Of a stretch of 64,000 nucleotides of DNA, positions 38,121 through 52,051 are shown piece by piece (position 1 is the stretch's first letter; each line of letters starts with the position of its first letter). The notes under the pieces were generated by a model that saw nothing but the letters and a program-made list of their open reading frames with translations, searched no databases and had not been told where the DNA came from. The position numbers and the translations under genes were made by a program. Origin of the DNA: Anseranas semipalmata (taxonomy: Eukaryota > Chordata > Aves > Anseriformes > Anseranatidae); contig VXAA01004226.1 of assembly GCA_013399115.1 (NCBI GenBank), positions 22,501-86,500 of the forward strand, read 5' to 3'.

Positions 38121-40954
38121 TGTAAGCCTCCCCGTTCTAGAAGAAAAAAAAAGTGATCTTAAGATACTAAAATACAGTGACTAAAAGACTGTTTCTAAAC
38201 AAGTTAGAGAAACATCAGGAAATTCTTTGGAATACTTGATTCTATTGAGTTACTGGAGATGGGTGAGATGAACCCTCAAGGTCCACTCCTGCTTCTACAA
38301 TGCAACAACTCTATGGATAAAACCATGCCTTCTTCTTGCTTATGGCTGAGTAAAGTTTAGCAATTATCCTTTCGTCTCCTTGTTGCACTTAATTGTGCTG
38401 ATGATGGTACACCTGTGATAAAGGAGACCCATGTCAGTACCTTCCCACATGTTTTCTTCAGGATATTATTACAGAAAAGCTATCACCGCTGTTTTAAAAA
38501 GAGGAAACACTGATAATTTTTTTGAAAGAAAGATTTCAAGTGCCTAGGTTAGCTAGAGGTTATTAAGCTTTGTTTCTGAATAACCATTCAGTAAACAGAG
38601 AAGGAACATCCTTATGTTACTATTTTCCAGGTTGAGCCCTTATAACTACTCAGTCAGCACATTCTGGAACCCATTCTGAATCACCTGGGCCTCTCCAGTG
38701 AAAGTGAGTGACCTAGGTGAATAAAATTTGGCATTTCCCTTCAGAAGCCTGAGCTGAAATGCTACATTTTAATTGCTTAGAATATTTAATCACCTAGCCT
38801 TTAAAACATGCTACAGTAATAGGGTTTACAGTTATTTACAAGTCAAAACATACACAAATATGCAGTGCTGGATTGCTATCATTTGATGCAAAATTTGAAA
38901 ATCTCTTAAATCAAAAAAATTACAGTGGTAAGTGCTTATTGAGAGCATAAAAGAAACATCAGAGGAAAAAGGACAAAGTAAGAATTGATCAACAGGGTAT
39001 TTTTATAGGAGAATACATCAAATAATCTGATTTTTGACTTTTGCTGTTAATCATCACTATATTGTAAATGTTAGCATGATATATCAAAAATCCTAAGCCT
39101 ACCCATGTAGCAAAATCTGCTTGACAGACTATTATCACTCAAATTCAAAACTCAAGAAAAGCTGACATCTATGTTTTTGTCAGATGAAATATTAAAGCTC
39201 TGCACCCTCAATTTCTATGTCAGTTAGAAACTCCATCAGTAAAACTTTGTTACACACACTGTAGCCATTGCAAACATGTAGAAAGTCTTCCATGGAACAA
39301 AAACCCAGACATGTTCGATTTGGAGGGGAGAGAAGAAAAGGCGTGTGGTAGAAAGTGTACACTAGCAGATTTTTTTCCTTAAAAAATTACTACAGATTTT
39401 TCTTTCTTTGTTACAGATAAGTGTCAGAAAAAGTGTGGTTCTGAAAGTGAGTTTCTATGGTGTTCTTGCATGTCAGCTTCTATATGAAAGATATTGTTTG
39501 TGCTTTGTTTGCTTAGGTTTTGTTAACAAAGCAAATGACTCACATGGGACAATTTTTTGTAAGAACTTCTATAAAATAATGTTCCAAGAAAGGTGGCACA
39601 ATATTACTTCAATTGTGAAATTGAAAAAGTCAATTAGCTTAGGGCTTCACAAGGTTATCATTGGCAGAAATCCATAGCACTAAATCAGCAGCATCAGCAG
39701 AACTGTAATTTGTGAATTGACTGAGAAAGTTTTCATTACTAATAGCTAAGGTAAAGTATAAGCATGAGTGAACAGTCATGAATTTCCATTAACAATACCA
39801 AACAGAAAAATATCAGTAATAGAATACAAAATAAAATAGATGTGCACGGACAGCTCATTATGAAAACAGCACTTTGTTACTGTATTTAACAGAGAAAACT
39901 GGTATTCATTCATTAGATTATATATGCAAAATATTTCAACCTGAAATACAAATCCTATAGATGGTTTAAACCTATTTCCAGTGACATGACTCATAGCCTT
40001 TCAGATAATTTTAATAGTATCGAAAACTATTACGCTATTATGTTCCTTCTCCAACATAGATAAGGAAGCACTCTATGAACTGCTTTTAAATATATAAATA
40101 AAAATCTATTTCATGATATGCTTAAGATTTTTTAATCTATTTTAATTTAATGAAATTACACAATTTATACTAGTGCAATATTTGCAATGCTCTGATTTAT
40201 GACTGTGTTCTAAATCTTCAAGTTTTGTCTGTATAAATATCATTGATTTTTTTCAGTTTTTTCTTCAGTGTAAGAATATTAGCATTATTCTTATATAACT
40301 ATTAATTCAAAGGTTTTTAAGCAGCAGTGTAAACTTACAGAGTAAAAATCAATTGCAAACAGATTTGCAACCGATATTAAAACTCACCTGGCAAGCTGTT
40401 GCTTTTAAAGTTCTCAGCTGTCAATGCTGAAAACAAACGTAGTTGGGAAGAATGCTGTTCTTCAAGACAAATAGTAACCATGCTATAGTGTATGTCTTGT
40501 TTATGCTAATTGTACAATGCTTACAAATGAATAGCTCTTCAGCCAGACCTCCCCAGTGAAATAAACATCATTCCTCCCAATTTCCAGATGTTCCTTATTA
40601 CTTCTATTTCAAAGACTGAAATCTACATACTTGTAAAACATTAACATAATTAAAATCCCACAACATGCAGATCACTTCAATGATCAGAAACAACCTGAGG
40701 GCTTGTTCCCAGGATTTATGTTTGAAAAGGAATTAGGAGAATGCAGTCCATTATGTAAACAGCTCCTGCTACAGTGTAGCCTATGTATGGTAGCTCAACA
40801 ATTTCTTATAAGGAAGAAAAAATAAATTCCCTGTTTTGACAAGGTGTATCACAGATTTTAGGATTTTAACTGAAAGAGTTTCAATGAAAAAAAGTGACAT
40901 TTTCTAAGGAAAGTGGACATCACAAAGAATTTGATTTAGGAGAGAGCAAAATAT
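38121..40954. other. AT-rich unique intronic sequence
   Basis: No gene or well-supported repeat was recognised, apart from a possible CR1 3' remnant at about 38244-38308. Confidence 0.5.
38244..38308 (+). mobile_element. Possible decayed CR1 3' end
   Basis: The phrase gagatgaaccctcaaggtcc followed by cttctacaatgcaac and tctatgga resembles the last bases of a sense CR1 (tagatgaccctcaaggtccc, then ttctatgattctatg). It is short and diverged, so it could be chance. Confidence 0.4.
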
Positions 40955-41207
40955 TCACAGAATCACAGAATCATTTAGGTTGGAAAAGACCTCCAAGATC
41001 ATCCAGTCCAACCTATGACCTAACACTACCAAGTCCTCCATTAAACCATGTCACTAAGCTCTACATCTAAATGTCTTTTGAATACCTCCAGGGATGGTGA
41101 CTCAACCGCTTCCCTGGGCAGCCTGTTCCAATGCCTCACAACCCCTTCAATGAAGAAAATTTTCCTAATACCTAACTTAAACCTCCCCTGAGCTTTATTG
41201 TGTTGAG
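40955..41207 (-). mobile_element. CR1 LINE 3' fragment, antisense
   Basis: It starts with two copies of the antisense tail unit (cacagaat, cacagaat), then catttaggttggaaaagacc and atcatccagtccaacc, the typical antisense CR1 3' end. It extends into the region antisense to the ORF2 C-terminus (ccctgggcagcctgttccaa). It fades near gagctttattgtgttgagg. It is diverged and 5'-truncated, with no open frame. Confidence 0.95.
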
Positions 41208-41704
41208 GAAGCTTTTTTTTATATGCAACATATATGTTACATGGAAATGCTCATGCAAGGAAGCTCCTCTGGACTGAGAAGGTTACCACTGAGCGTATAA
41301 ACAAAACAAAAGTGACCATCTAGAAGAAAAACCCCACTCAATTATAGAATAAATTCTTAACGATTTTCTGCTAATAACAAAGTGAATAGAAATGACAAAC
41401 CTACTTCTTGGAAAAAGAGGAACAATTCCATTCTTCATATACTGTTCCAAAATAGACAAGATGCTATATACAGTTTCTCTCAACGAATGAAGACAAAATG
41501 TTATCTTTGGATGAGTTCACTTAAAGTCACCAAAATGATCACTAAATATGTATTTACATAATTCCATTCACTGTAATCAAGACTGCTTTTAGCAAACAAG
41601 CTTAGATATACTTTACAGGTAACCTCTAGTCATTTACAGAACAGATTTTGTTTGTGTTGGCCAAATTTCATGTGTTTGGAATGTTTAGGAGATACAGAAA
41701 GAAA

Positions 41705-42558
41705 GTACAGGCTGAAGGGAAAGGATGCCATCGAGAGAGACCGGGACAGGCTTGAGAGGTGGGCCCATGAGAACCTCATGGAGTTCAACAAGGCCAAGTG
41801 CAAGGTCCTGCACCTGGGTCGGAGCTATCCCAAGCACAAATACAGGCTGGGTGGAGAATAGGTTGAGAGCAGCACTGAAGAGAAGGACTTGGAGGTTTTG
41901 GTTGATGACAAGCTCAACAAGAGCTGGCAATGTGCGCGTGCAGCCCAGAAAGCCAACCACATCCTGGGCTGCATCAAAAGAAGTGTGGCCAGCAGGTCAA
42001 GGGAGCTGATTCTCCCCCTCTACTCTGTTCTTGTGAGACCTGGAGCACTGCGTTCAGCTCTGGGGCCCCCAGTATAAGGACATGGGACCTACTAGAGTGG
42101 GTCCAGAGGAGGGCCACGAGGATGATTAGAGGGCTGGAGCACCTCTCCTATGAAGACAGGCTGAGGGAGCTGGGGTTGTTCAGCCTGGAGAAGAGAAGAC
42201 TCCGGGGAGACTTTATAGCAGCTTTCCAGTACCTAAAGGGGGCCTATGAGAAAGCTGGAGAGGGACTCTTTGTCAGGGAGTGTAGTGATAGGACAAGGGG
42301 GAATGGCTTTAAACTGAAAGAGTGTAGATTTAGATTAGACATTAGGAAGAAATTCTTCACTCAAGGGGTGTTGAGGCACTGGAACAGGTTGCCCAGAGAA
42401 GCTGTGGATGCCCCATCCCTGGAAGTGTTCAAGGTCAGGTTGGATGGGGCTTTGAGCAACCTGGTCTAGTGGAGGTGTCCCTGCCTATGGCAGGGGGGTT
42501 GGAACCTGATGATCTTTAAGGTCCTTTCCAACCCTAAGCATTCTATGATTCTATGATA
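41705..42558 (+). mobile_element. CR1 LINE, 5'-truncated, sense, with ORF2 C-terminal remnant
   Basis: This copy of about 854 bp carries the end of the CR1 ORF2 (endonuclease/reverse transcriptase protein) and the full 3' UTR with an ATTCTATG-repeat tail. The coding remnant is spread over frames. 41725-41861 gives a segment with [18 protein letters not shown] and then a stop. 41862-42077 gives [12 protein letters not shown] and [20 protein letters not shown]. 42078-42469 gives [20 protein letters not shown] and [18 protein letters not shown], ending in a stop at 42469. At least one in-frame stop and one frameshift make it non-functional. The clean tail and low divergence from the copy at 61309-61762 indicate a relatively young insertion. 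Confidence 0.96.
41725..42469 (+). pseudogene. Broken CR1 ORF2 C-terminal coding remnant
   Basis: Only the region after the reverse transcriptase core is present, because the element is 5'-truncated. The protein trace is interrupted by a stop near 41861 and by a frame change around 42030-42080, next to a run of C bases (ggggcccccag) that is a likely slippage site. It has no start and no promoter, so expression is not expected. Confidence 0.85.
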
Positions 42559-43333
42559 CAGCAACAATAGCGAAAACTATTCGGGTTGGATAATTTATCT
42601 TACTAATTTTCACAGGATATAAGGAGGGAGACTAAAAGCCAAAAGTGTTTCAGAGCTTCCTCTGGCATTCTATTAAACAATTCAAAATTAAGCTTATCTT
42701 TGCACGCTGTAATGTACACATAACTGTTGTGTTTATTTTGTGTTAGATTATTTTACTAAAATTTATATAATTTTTTTTTGAAAGATCTGTTGCTCTTTGT
42801 CCACATTTGAGGACAGAAATTCATGCCTGGGGAGTTATACCTCACTCCATATCATTCTCATCACTTCCTCAAAAATCCTGCCTGCTGTAGTTTTGGCTTA
42901 ATGCTACTGAAGTAACAGATTGTGTGGTATAAATAAGAACACAGAATAAAAGATGAAACTGGGCTTCTCCCATAGTTCTTCATTTGTACAGGTCAGGACA
43001 TTTAGATGTATTGAATTTGCATTTCCTTTGAGCAAGAATTCATATCTCCTTTAAGCACAAATTAATGGTAATAGAAGTAAAACTAGAGACAGCTGTGGGA
43101 TCTAGGTATCCAGTACAAGGCAAAAACAGTTGGAAAAGGATAGTGAATTTGTTTGGATTGTATAGAACTTTAACTCCTTCTTCAAGCAAGAGCACCACAA
43201 ATTCTCTAAAAAGGAGATATTAGAGCACTGACTTTTGATGAGTTTTCAATGACTCAGTGGAAAGGGAAATAGATGAACATTTACCCATCACAGGCAGCAA
43301 TTGCTTTACTCTGCAACAAGAGCATCAAAAAAA

Positions 43334-43368
43334 TTTTATTTTATTTATTTATTTATTTATTTATTTTT
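43334..43368. repeat. (ATTT)n microsatellite
   Basis: About eight TTTA units. Confidence 0.9.
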
Positions 43369-44793
43369 AAGGAAGCATCCGTTTTCAAGATGATAGCTCT
43401 GAAGAGACAGGTATTAAGAACAGATACATAGCATAGACAGCAGCCATAAAATGGCCATGTTCAAAAGTAATGAAAATGAATGGGTTATTACAACTGAGGA
43501 CACTTACATGTTAGGTATCTTGGAAATACTGTTAAAAAAAAAGAATTAGTTGAATACATTCTGGTATAGAAATATGAAAATGGCATAGTAGGTGATGCCA
43601 TGGTGATTTAAAGAAGAAACAAGATAATTAAACTTAATAAATTAAAACATCTACTCAGTAACATTTCACTTCAAAGAGATGAACGACATAAAAGTATTTA
43701 AGTCAGTAGACTGAAATTAAACGGAGCAGTTAAAAAGCTAAAGTCTTTTTAAGCGGGATTTAAATTATTTAAAACACTAATGTAGAACATCAAACTGAAT
43801 ATATATGACACATATGAAAAGGACCAAAAGAAAGCTGGCTTTTTTAACCATCAGAAACTGGCAGAAATAATCTGAAAAACGCATTCTTAAAAAAGTGAAA
43901 GCTATGTCCAGCTGAAGAAAATATTCTAACAAGTAAAATGCAAAATTGTAACTCATGCCAAAGAATATTTTGAGGTATAAAAAACTTGAAAGAAAAAAAT
44001 AAAAAAAAGAATATCCAATGCCAGGGAGCCTACAGTGCCCAAAGATATTAAGTGTGTAAAAGAAATGTTCGAAGAACATAAGGCTGCAAGAGAAAAAAAA
44101 ATAAAATAAAATAAGCAAATAAATTAATTCTTTGCATCAATCTACTGAGGATCTTGAGTGACATCCAAACTACTGCTTTTTTTGTTTTGGTTTAGTTTGG
44201 GGGGGGCATTAAATAAGTAGCTGTCTCACTTAAAGCATTAGCAAAAGAGGCTTTGAAAAATAATCAATAAAATGAATAATAAAAGATTACTATAACCCAA
44301 CAGCACTTCTACAAGAGCTGTGCAACTCAAGTACAAACATTCTAAAAGATTAAGTGAATGAACTGGCCTTTAAACTGGCCCCATTACTAGGGCAGTAAGT
44401 AGTAACTGTGACCAAAATTTTGATTCCAAAAGATGCGGTACAAAACGTAGAGCAGTGAGCCTGACTTCTACATGAGTCAAACAGTCGAAAACAAAACAAA
44501 GAACAGAGTTAATAGGAAATGGACAAGCACTGTAAAATTGTGAAATGTCAATGTAGCTTTTGGAGCCAGGGATATGGCTTCTCAGAACAGACAGGGTACA
44601 ACTAGAATGTATGGAGAAGGGAAATAATAGTTATTAAAAGTAAATAACAGTTTTTGTAATGGGATAGACTAAAAACATAGAAATGGCTCAGCCTGGAAAA
44701 GACTTGCCTGAGGAGAGAGATTGTCTACATACATAAAATCATGCCTTGTATGGTGAAGATGGATAGGGAATCATTGCTCACTGTTTCATAATG

Positions 44794-44871
44794 AAAAATA
44801 AAATAAAATAAAATAAAATAAAATAAAATAAAATAAAATAAAATAAAATAAAATAAAATAAAATAAAATAA
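44794..44871. repeat. (AAAAT)n microsatellite, about 15.5 units
   Basis: A pure AAAAT/TAAAA pentanucleotide array of 78 bases. A shorter impure echo lies at about 44897-44912. It is the longest tandem array in the window. Confidence 0.97.
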
Positions 44872-47800
44872 GGGACATCAGATGAAAATATTTTCCATAA
44901 AATAAAATAATAAAGGAAGTTCTATTCATATCCCTCAAAACAATCTCGTGGAACTTACTGCTCTAGCTGTATTGGATAGCAATGTTTAAAGGCATATAAA
45001 CAGTAATTAAGCAAATTCAGAGGAAAATGCTCCCTAGGAACGAGTCACTAGGTCAGAAAACTCTGAATACCATGACCTCAAAGAAGTATCGCTCTAAATT
45101 TGCTCTGATGTTTTACTGCTGCTAACATAGGTATCTCCTACTAACTTCATTGGATACCAAGTTGGACAGACAGTGTGACCATCACACGCTCTTATATGAA
45201 GCATGTTTCAGAAAACAAGTACCAATTTACTTTGCTATATCTTATTTCACCAATTCTAATACATTATTTTAATACACTATATTCTGTTCATTTTAAAAGT
45301 CTTCATTTACTCTCTGTGAGTCTAGAATCTAACTCTCATATGAAATTTTGAGCAGAAAATCTGAGTAAAAAGAAAAGACAGAAGTTTCTTCTATTGATCT
45401 CATGTGCTGTAATGTCCACCCTGAAAAGCCACAAACATTTTCATGTGTAATGTTGGCTCACATGAATAAGAGAGGTCATAGCTGGCCTTCACTAATGCAG
45501 TGCTGGAAACCAGAGATAATAATAAGGGCTCCTGAATCCAGGAATATGGCCAGAAATAATGCATTCTTAATGAGAACTCAATTTTGCAACAACATGGATG
45601 AGAAAATCCAATTTCATTTCAAACGCTGAGTGTAATTCACCCCTGTTCCTTTCAGACGCTTTCATGAGGTGAAGGCAAGACAGAGCAGCATTTCTACAAA
45701 GCATGACCTAGCATTTCATTTGAAACTCATCCTTTCTTCATAGAATATTTGAAGAAAAAAGTCAAGATGTGGTCAATAATGCTCCTTTTGTGTAGCCTGA
45801 GTATAAACTCCTGTGGATTAAAATGGTATCTCTGAGGAAAATATATTGAATCCTTAAAGCACCTACACTATCAAGCAGTAAATATTCCATAAACAATCTT
45901 AACAAAAAAANTCCTGTCAGATTTGATAATACTGTGACCACTGACAGACTATAATACCTAATAAAAGGTCTTACTTTAGTCTCAAAGCAGATGCCAAAAA
46001 TATGCAATATTTAGTCTCACAAGAATTGGTGGCTCCAACCTTTTTATAGAAATGAATTTTACTTCCATGTAGTTATGTTTACTTGCTCTTGCTTCATAGT
46101 TCTTAAATGTCCAGTGACGACACTGGGATTGGTGCAGAACACAAAAACCCTAACAAAACAAAACAAAATTATAAGTCTTTAAAATATTCAAAAGAAAAGT
46201 CCTGACAAGCATTAAGACTTAGGTATTCAAGCCCTCAATCTGCAAAAATTGTGATGAAATTGTGTTTTCTCTCTTATTAGTGGCAAATTGAGACTTCATA
46301 GATTCTTCTATTTTAAATTTATGTTTACTAAACACAAGAGAAACTAGATCCACCTCCTGCAGAGAGCCAAATAATCCTTTATTTTGGCTGATGGGGGGGC
46401 AAGGAGGGCTCGTGTACTTGTAAAGCAGGATCACTTCCCTCATCCATATCTCAGGTGGCACAACTGCTCTGCTGCTTTCTGGAAAGGAAAGCACAGGGAA
46501 GGGAGACTTTCTGATCAAAGCCAGAAAGCTACAGAGTGCTTCCTATCATCCACCCACAGAATTCTGCACTGCCATTTAATTACGAACCTTATCAGTTACG
46601 TCCCAGTCACCTCCCTTCCCTTTGCATAGTGGTATAGGCTATTTTATAGTGGCAGAGAACATGAAGGTCTCTTGTTAACAAATATATCTGTTCTGCTGTA
46701 TTAGAATTCAAAAAGATGTATGGTCATGACTCTACCTGAAATAAACTGAACACTGTAAGGAACTATAACTTTTCTTCTGAAGCAATGTGTGAAAACAGTA
46801 TATTTGCATAATACCAAGCCAGAAAATATAAAGCTCAAAAGCAGGACATTACAATAAAAAGGTTCTCACAGAAATCTGTAGAAAATACAGAATGTACACA
46901 ATTCAGATGTGCAAACAGGACCTATATAAAGTTCATAGTCACCTACTCAAATCTCTGCTCTTCCATGGTCATGTCTGACCTCTTTTATTGTGACCACAAT
47001 TTGTAATTCAAGAAAATATGGATAGCATCATGAAATGTTGATTTTAAGAACCATAACAGGTGAAACAGACCAGCCAGAAACTGAGTTTCTTTGGGAAACA
47101 ATTATCTATTATTTTGTAGCAATTTTGCCCTGTACTGTCTGCATGGGAAACCCTTACAGGGACAGTGTGTGGGATAAGGAAAAGGAAAAAAAAAAAAATT
47201 GCAGCATTTTTCATTTCTCCTCCCCCAAGGCCTTTAAAGCGAAGTATTAAGAACTCAACGGCTATAATATCCCAAGCAGAAATCCTCAAGAACCATACTG
47301 CTGCTGACATAAATAAGTCCTGGTGCCACAGGGCTGGTGAGAAGGGATTTCTCATATTGTACATTCTCCCTGTAGAGAACAGGGAGACAAACTAGCTCTC
47401 CAACCATAAAACCATAAATCACAGTTTTCCTCTTGAGGGTTCTGCAGTGAGAACAAGAAAGTCTCATCTCACATACAGGTTAGCAAACTTATGGTTAATG
47501 CTGTATTTTTAAAGATGACCAGATGTGGGAAAACCATTCCTAAACTAAGTCTAAGCCCAGAGAAGACAAATCTCTAATTCTTACTGACATCCAGTGTTTT
47601 GTATTAATTAGGACTTCCAGTAATTACTTAGCCAGTCACTGATCTAAGCATCAGGCAAAAGAATGAAATGTGAGATCTTTGGTTTTCTCCTCAAACTACT
47701 TTCAACTACAATCTCAAATAACACATGCCTTCTTTTGTCATGTGTTGGCCATAAACAAAATACTTGTTAAAAAGTCTGATTGAAAGACTTCAACAAACGG

Positions 47801-48525
47801 TGCAAAATGAAAAGCAGAACATTCAGTGTCAGTCTGGTCATGTTCACTAAAGGGCAGTTGGACAAATCTCCCCACGTGGTTCCCTGAAACAATGCTACAA
47901 AGAAGTATCCCATGACATCAAAACACAGAGGAATGCAACTGGACAATTTTGTCTTGCTATTTTTGAGTGGGTAAGGTGGTATCAACAAAAATTATGTTTA
48001 TGATAACTGGCTGCCAATCAGCTATTTTGAAAGATTCTTCTAAAGCTGTTTCCAGCTACTTAGGCTACAAGGAAAAAGCACCTACTCATAAACCTGCTTT
48101 CCCACAAGACAGAACAAGGTGGGATGACAAGGTAAATGGTCAAAAACACTTCCTGACAGTTGTCTGTTCTGACAAGGTTTCCTGCTATGACTCAGAGCAG
48201 AAGAGTAGAGTAGAGGCTATTACTCACATCCCACTCCTGTGAGGAGCTAACAGCTGAGATAAACCACGGATGTACCTTCATATCTATAAAGGTCCTGGCT
48301 ATCCTGTTACATCCCACTATACTCTGAGAGTCCCACAGTTGCATGAAGGTACCAGAACAAGGCATCGAGGCCATTCAGAAGAAAGTATTCGTTTTGACAT
48401 TTGAGCAGAGCTGGCCTTTTACTAAGGAATATCTTGCTGTAGGATACGGGTTCTTAGTTCAAACCAGCAATAGTTGTCATCTCAAATCAGGTGACTCCTA
48501 TATGCTAGCTAAAGTATATAAAAAC

Positions 48526-48553
48526 AGAAACAAACAAACAAACAAAACAAAAC
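48526..48553. repeat. (CAAA)n low-complexity repeat
   Basis: About six CAAA units with CAAAA variants at the end. Confidence 0.85.
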
Positions 48554-51500
48554 ACCAATATAAAAACCACTGCAAGTGATTGAGAGTGCTTCATTGTGGA
48601 GCTGTGCCACAGTACACCATGCACCCTGTGGGACCACGCGATTCCATCTAACTGGAAGCAGGAAATCACTCTCTTTAGCAAGATAAAGGTTCAGTTGCTA
48701 CCCACAGGCCTGCACTCACCCTTGAACCCTGAGAACGTCCAAGTCAGAGCAGGAGATTCTACACACAGTGCAAGTGGAAACAACTTAAGTTTCCTTGCAA
48801 CTTAAAATGGTTTGAAGCTGGGTGTTCAAAATCCTAGAGAAGTCCAAGGATGATGAGCTTGCTGTATGGCACTGAGCTTTACCAACAGATAATCAGCTGC
48901 TGCTTTTACACCATACATATGTGACTGTATCTACGTATACCAGATGTTTTCCATGCATAAAGAAAACCTCAGGGAGATATTCAGAGCTATATTGTGACCA
49001 ACCACTGGTCTAGGGACATAGACATAGGGACTCCTGAAAGCTATTCAGTGGGCACTGAAGAGAAGAGGAACAAGTACTGACTTTTTTAAGAAGTGGGGAA
49101 TACTTTATTGGGTGTTAGACCAGATGACCCATAATCCAGTTTTATTAATTTCAGAGAGGATTCCCCCCCAGCTCATCTCCAGGTCACTATAATGTTATTT
49201 TTCACTCCATCCCTAAGTGAGGAATGTGCAGTAAGTGCTGCACATTTTTAATTCCCTAAGCACTCTATGACTGAGAATCTGATTTAAGTGAAATTTTCTT
49301 GTGAGATACTAAGTTCTCCTTTAGCCTGTTACTATACTTTGCCAAAATTTTGTCCATGTTAAACTGGTCCTGATGATATTCAGGAACCTTTCCAAATTGG
49401 GCTGTTATTTATTTCATTCAGCAAATTAATTTTTCAGCTTATTTGCCCTGGTCAGACCATACTGTACACTTAAAAAATTTGATTCCTCTTCCATTCGGTT
49501 CTACCTAGAGGTAAGTAATCTGTGGTCCCTGTCTTCAAAGACAGGGGAGATATATACTGTGGATTTTCACATGTGATGTTCTCTCTTCTTTTACAGTCAA
49601 ATCAGAAGAATAAAGGAAACAAAGCTTGTTAGCAGAAAGACTGCTCTGCGGCCAGTGGTACTACTGATAGAACCATTTTAAGTGTAGGTCAGATGTACAT
49701 AAAAAGTTTAAATGTATAAAGGTAAGTTATTACCCACAACAGCCACTCTATCTACAGAAACAATTTTTCATCCAAACAGCTAAAATATCACACATTTTAA
49801 AACCAAATTAAACACTGTACAACAGGTCTGTTGGGAGTACATTGGTAAGACAAAAACACACATTTTAATGTACCAGATCAATGAGTTTCCTTTGCTTTTT
49901 ATTTTTATAGCCTTTATTTTGTCTCTGAATGTTACAAGATAGCAAAGACTGATTAGCTGGGCATCCATTAACTCCTCTAGAAGTGATGGGATTTATAATA
50001 GCAGCAAAGCTGCCAGTTTTCTCTTCTGTCTCTTGGGTAATTAGAGAATAACTGTCTTCCAGATGTGCTGGCAATATGCACTATATCTAGTCTGTCTTAA
50101 ATTCTTTCCCTCAATTCAGTAATTTTTATGCTAAAAAGGAATCATTATATTGTTTAGAAATGATAAAAATGCAGTCCGAATTTGGACTTTATACTGAAAA
50201 GTAATTTTTGTACACAGTTTTCTATGATGCAGAAAAGTTGGGATGTTGTTGTCTTTGTACTATGCAACAAATCTATGCAAATAAAACATTCTTGATGCCA
50301 GAACAGTAGGCCAGACCAAAAGTGTTCTGGGACATTTCCAAACCAGCTAGAGCAACTGAATATTTGTTTGTCAAATACCCCTGAGCCACTCTCTTCCAGC
50401 CCACTGGTTGCAATGGCTTCCCAGGTACTAATTACATCATCAAAACATATAGAAAGATGATAGATAGCATCCACTTGCTGACATGTCTGCTGCTCTTTAT
50501 TTTCAAATGCTTTTCCAGCCCTTATGTACTGCCATACAAGGTCTGAATATTTTTGCTGTGCATACATATTCCTAGACTTTGGGGCAAAAAGCTAAGGGAT
50601 TGACTAAACCAAGTCTCACCACTCCCTTCAGAAAAAGCTTTTTGTTTGCAGACCTCTGTTGTCTCCCTGCAACAAGGGAAATCTCACAATATCACAAACC
50701 ATCTTCTCTAATTCTAGGTAGTTCTTTAGTCATCACATGTCCAGTTGAATAAGGTTCAATTAAATCTAGTAATAATGTACAGGTCTTCAATACATACTTT
50801 TAAAATGACCTAAAGATTTTCTATGCAGTCCTACTCCAAAATGCTGGTCTCACCTCTGTGTTAGAGTAATTTCAAATGTTCACCCATAGTGCATTTTTAT
50901 ACTATAAAGTATGTGAAAAAAAAATCTTGATAAAATCTGTGGTTTACTCTCAAAATCCCTAAAATATTATCCACAAGAAACACAGCGCTGAACTGAGAGC
51001 AAAATTTGCTATTAAGTTGTTCAGTCTTCACTGTAGTTTAGTGGGCCAGGTCAGTGAATAGACTGCAGCAAATTGTATTTGCTTCTTTAAATTCTTTCAA
51101 AGTAAGTTTAAACACTTGTTTTTTTTGTATACATGTTCCTATTAGGGTTCTTCATATTTGTTTAAACTGCCTCTTCAATTTATCTAAATCACGACAAATT
51201 CTAATAATGTATTTCACAGTATTTGCACTAGCTCACAACATGTTGCAAGTTTAATATGAGTGCTTTCTACTTCTTCATTGAGGTCGCTGGTGAAATTACT
51301 TTGGAGTCTGGATCCATAATAACCCCAAGGAAATTTCTTTTGGTACATCCTTCCTTCTGAATACTTATCTAGTGTTCCCTGAGCACTAGATCCCTGAACT
51401 ATTCAACTGATTTTGTGTGTTTGTAGATGTTTGCCTCACTTATGAGATGGTAGCAAAACCATTAAGGAAGTCTAGATAAGATATCAGCTACTTCTTGTAT

Positions 51501-52023
51501 AAGAGCAGTGCCTATCGGTATAAGGACTGTATCACTATAACAGAGCAATTTTGACAAAGGACTAGTGATAATGCGATAATGAATATATATTAGTAACATG
51601 TAGTTGCAAAAGCATTGTCTGTCTGTCTATAATACGCCTCTTAATGAACTTATTTTTGTAGACTGAATTATCCTAGATTAACCTGAGAATAATAAGGTGT
51701 ATACAAAATTGCATTGTGTTAATAAATGCTATGTTATATTATCAGGAAGCCAAATCTCATAGGCTTCTGAAGGAAAAAACGGGGACTATATCAGAGGATG
51801 CAAAAGTAGTAACACGAGATATGAGAAACCACAGAAGCATAAAGATAATTTGTAATGGTATCAATGCAAATCAGAAATGATCAGTTACTGAAAAATGCAA
51901 TAAGAGCACCTTCAGAGGTTGTTTAAAGTATCATTCAAACATGTATGTAACTGTGCAGCAGCTACTGCTCCTGCCCGTGATTGACAGCCTAGGCAGAAAT
52001 GTTTTAAATTGCATATAACTGAA

Positions 52024-52051
52024 AACAACAACAACAACAACAACAACAAAA
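52024..52051. repeat. (CAA)n microsatellite
   Basis: About nine CAA units without interruption. Confidence 0.92.

Noticed and set aside
41685..41960. 91-codon minus-strand open frame over the young CR1
   Set aside because: Shadow frame antisense to the CR1 ORF2 remnant.
49105..49140. gttagaccagatgaccc resembling a CR1 3' phrase
   Set aside because: The match ends after about 17 bases and no tail or body is present.
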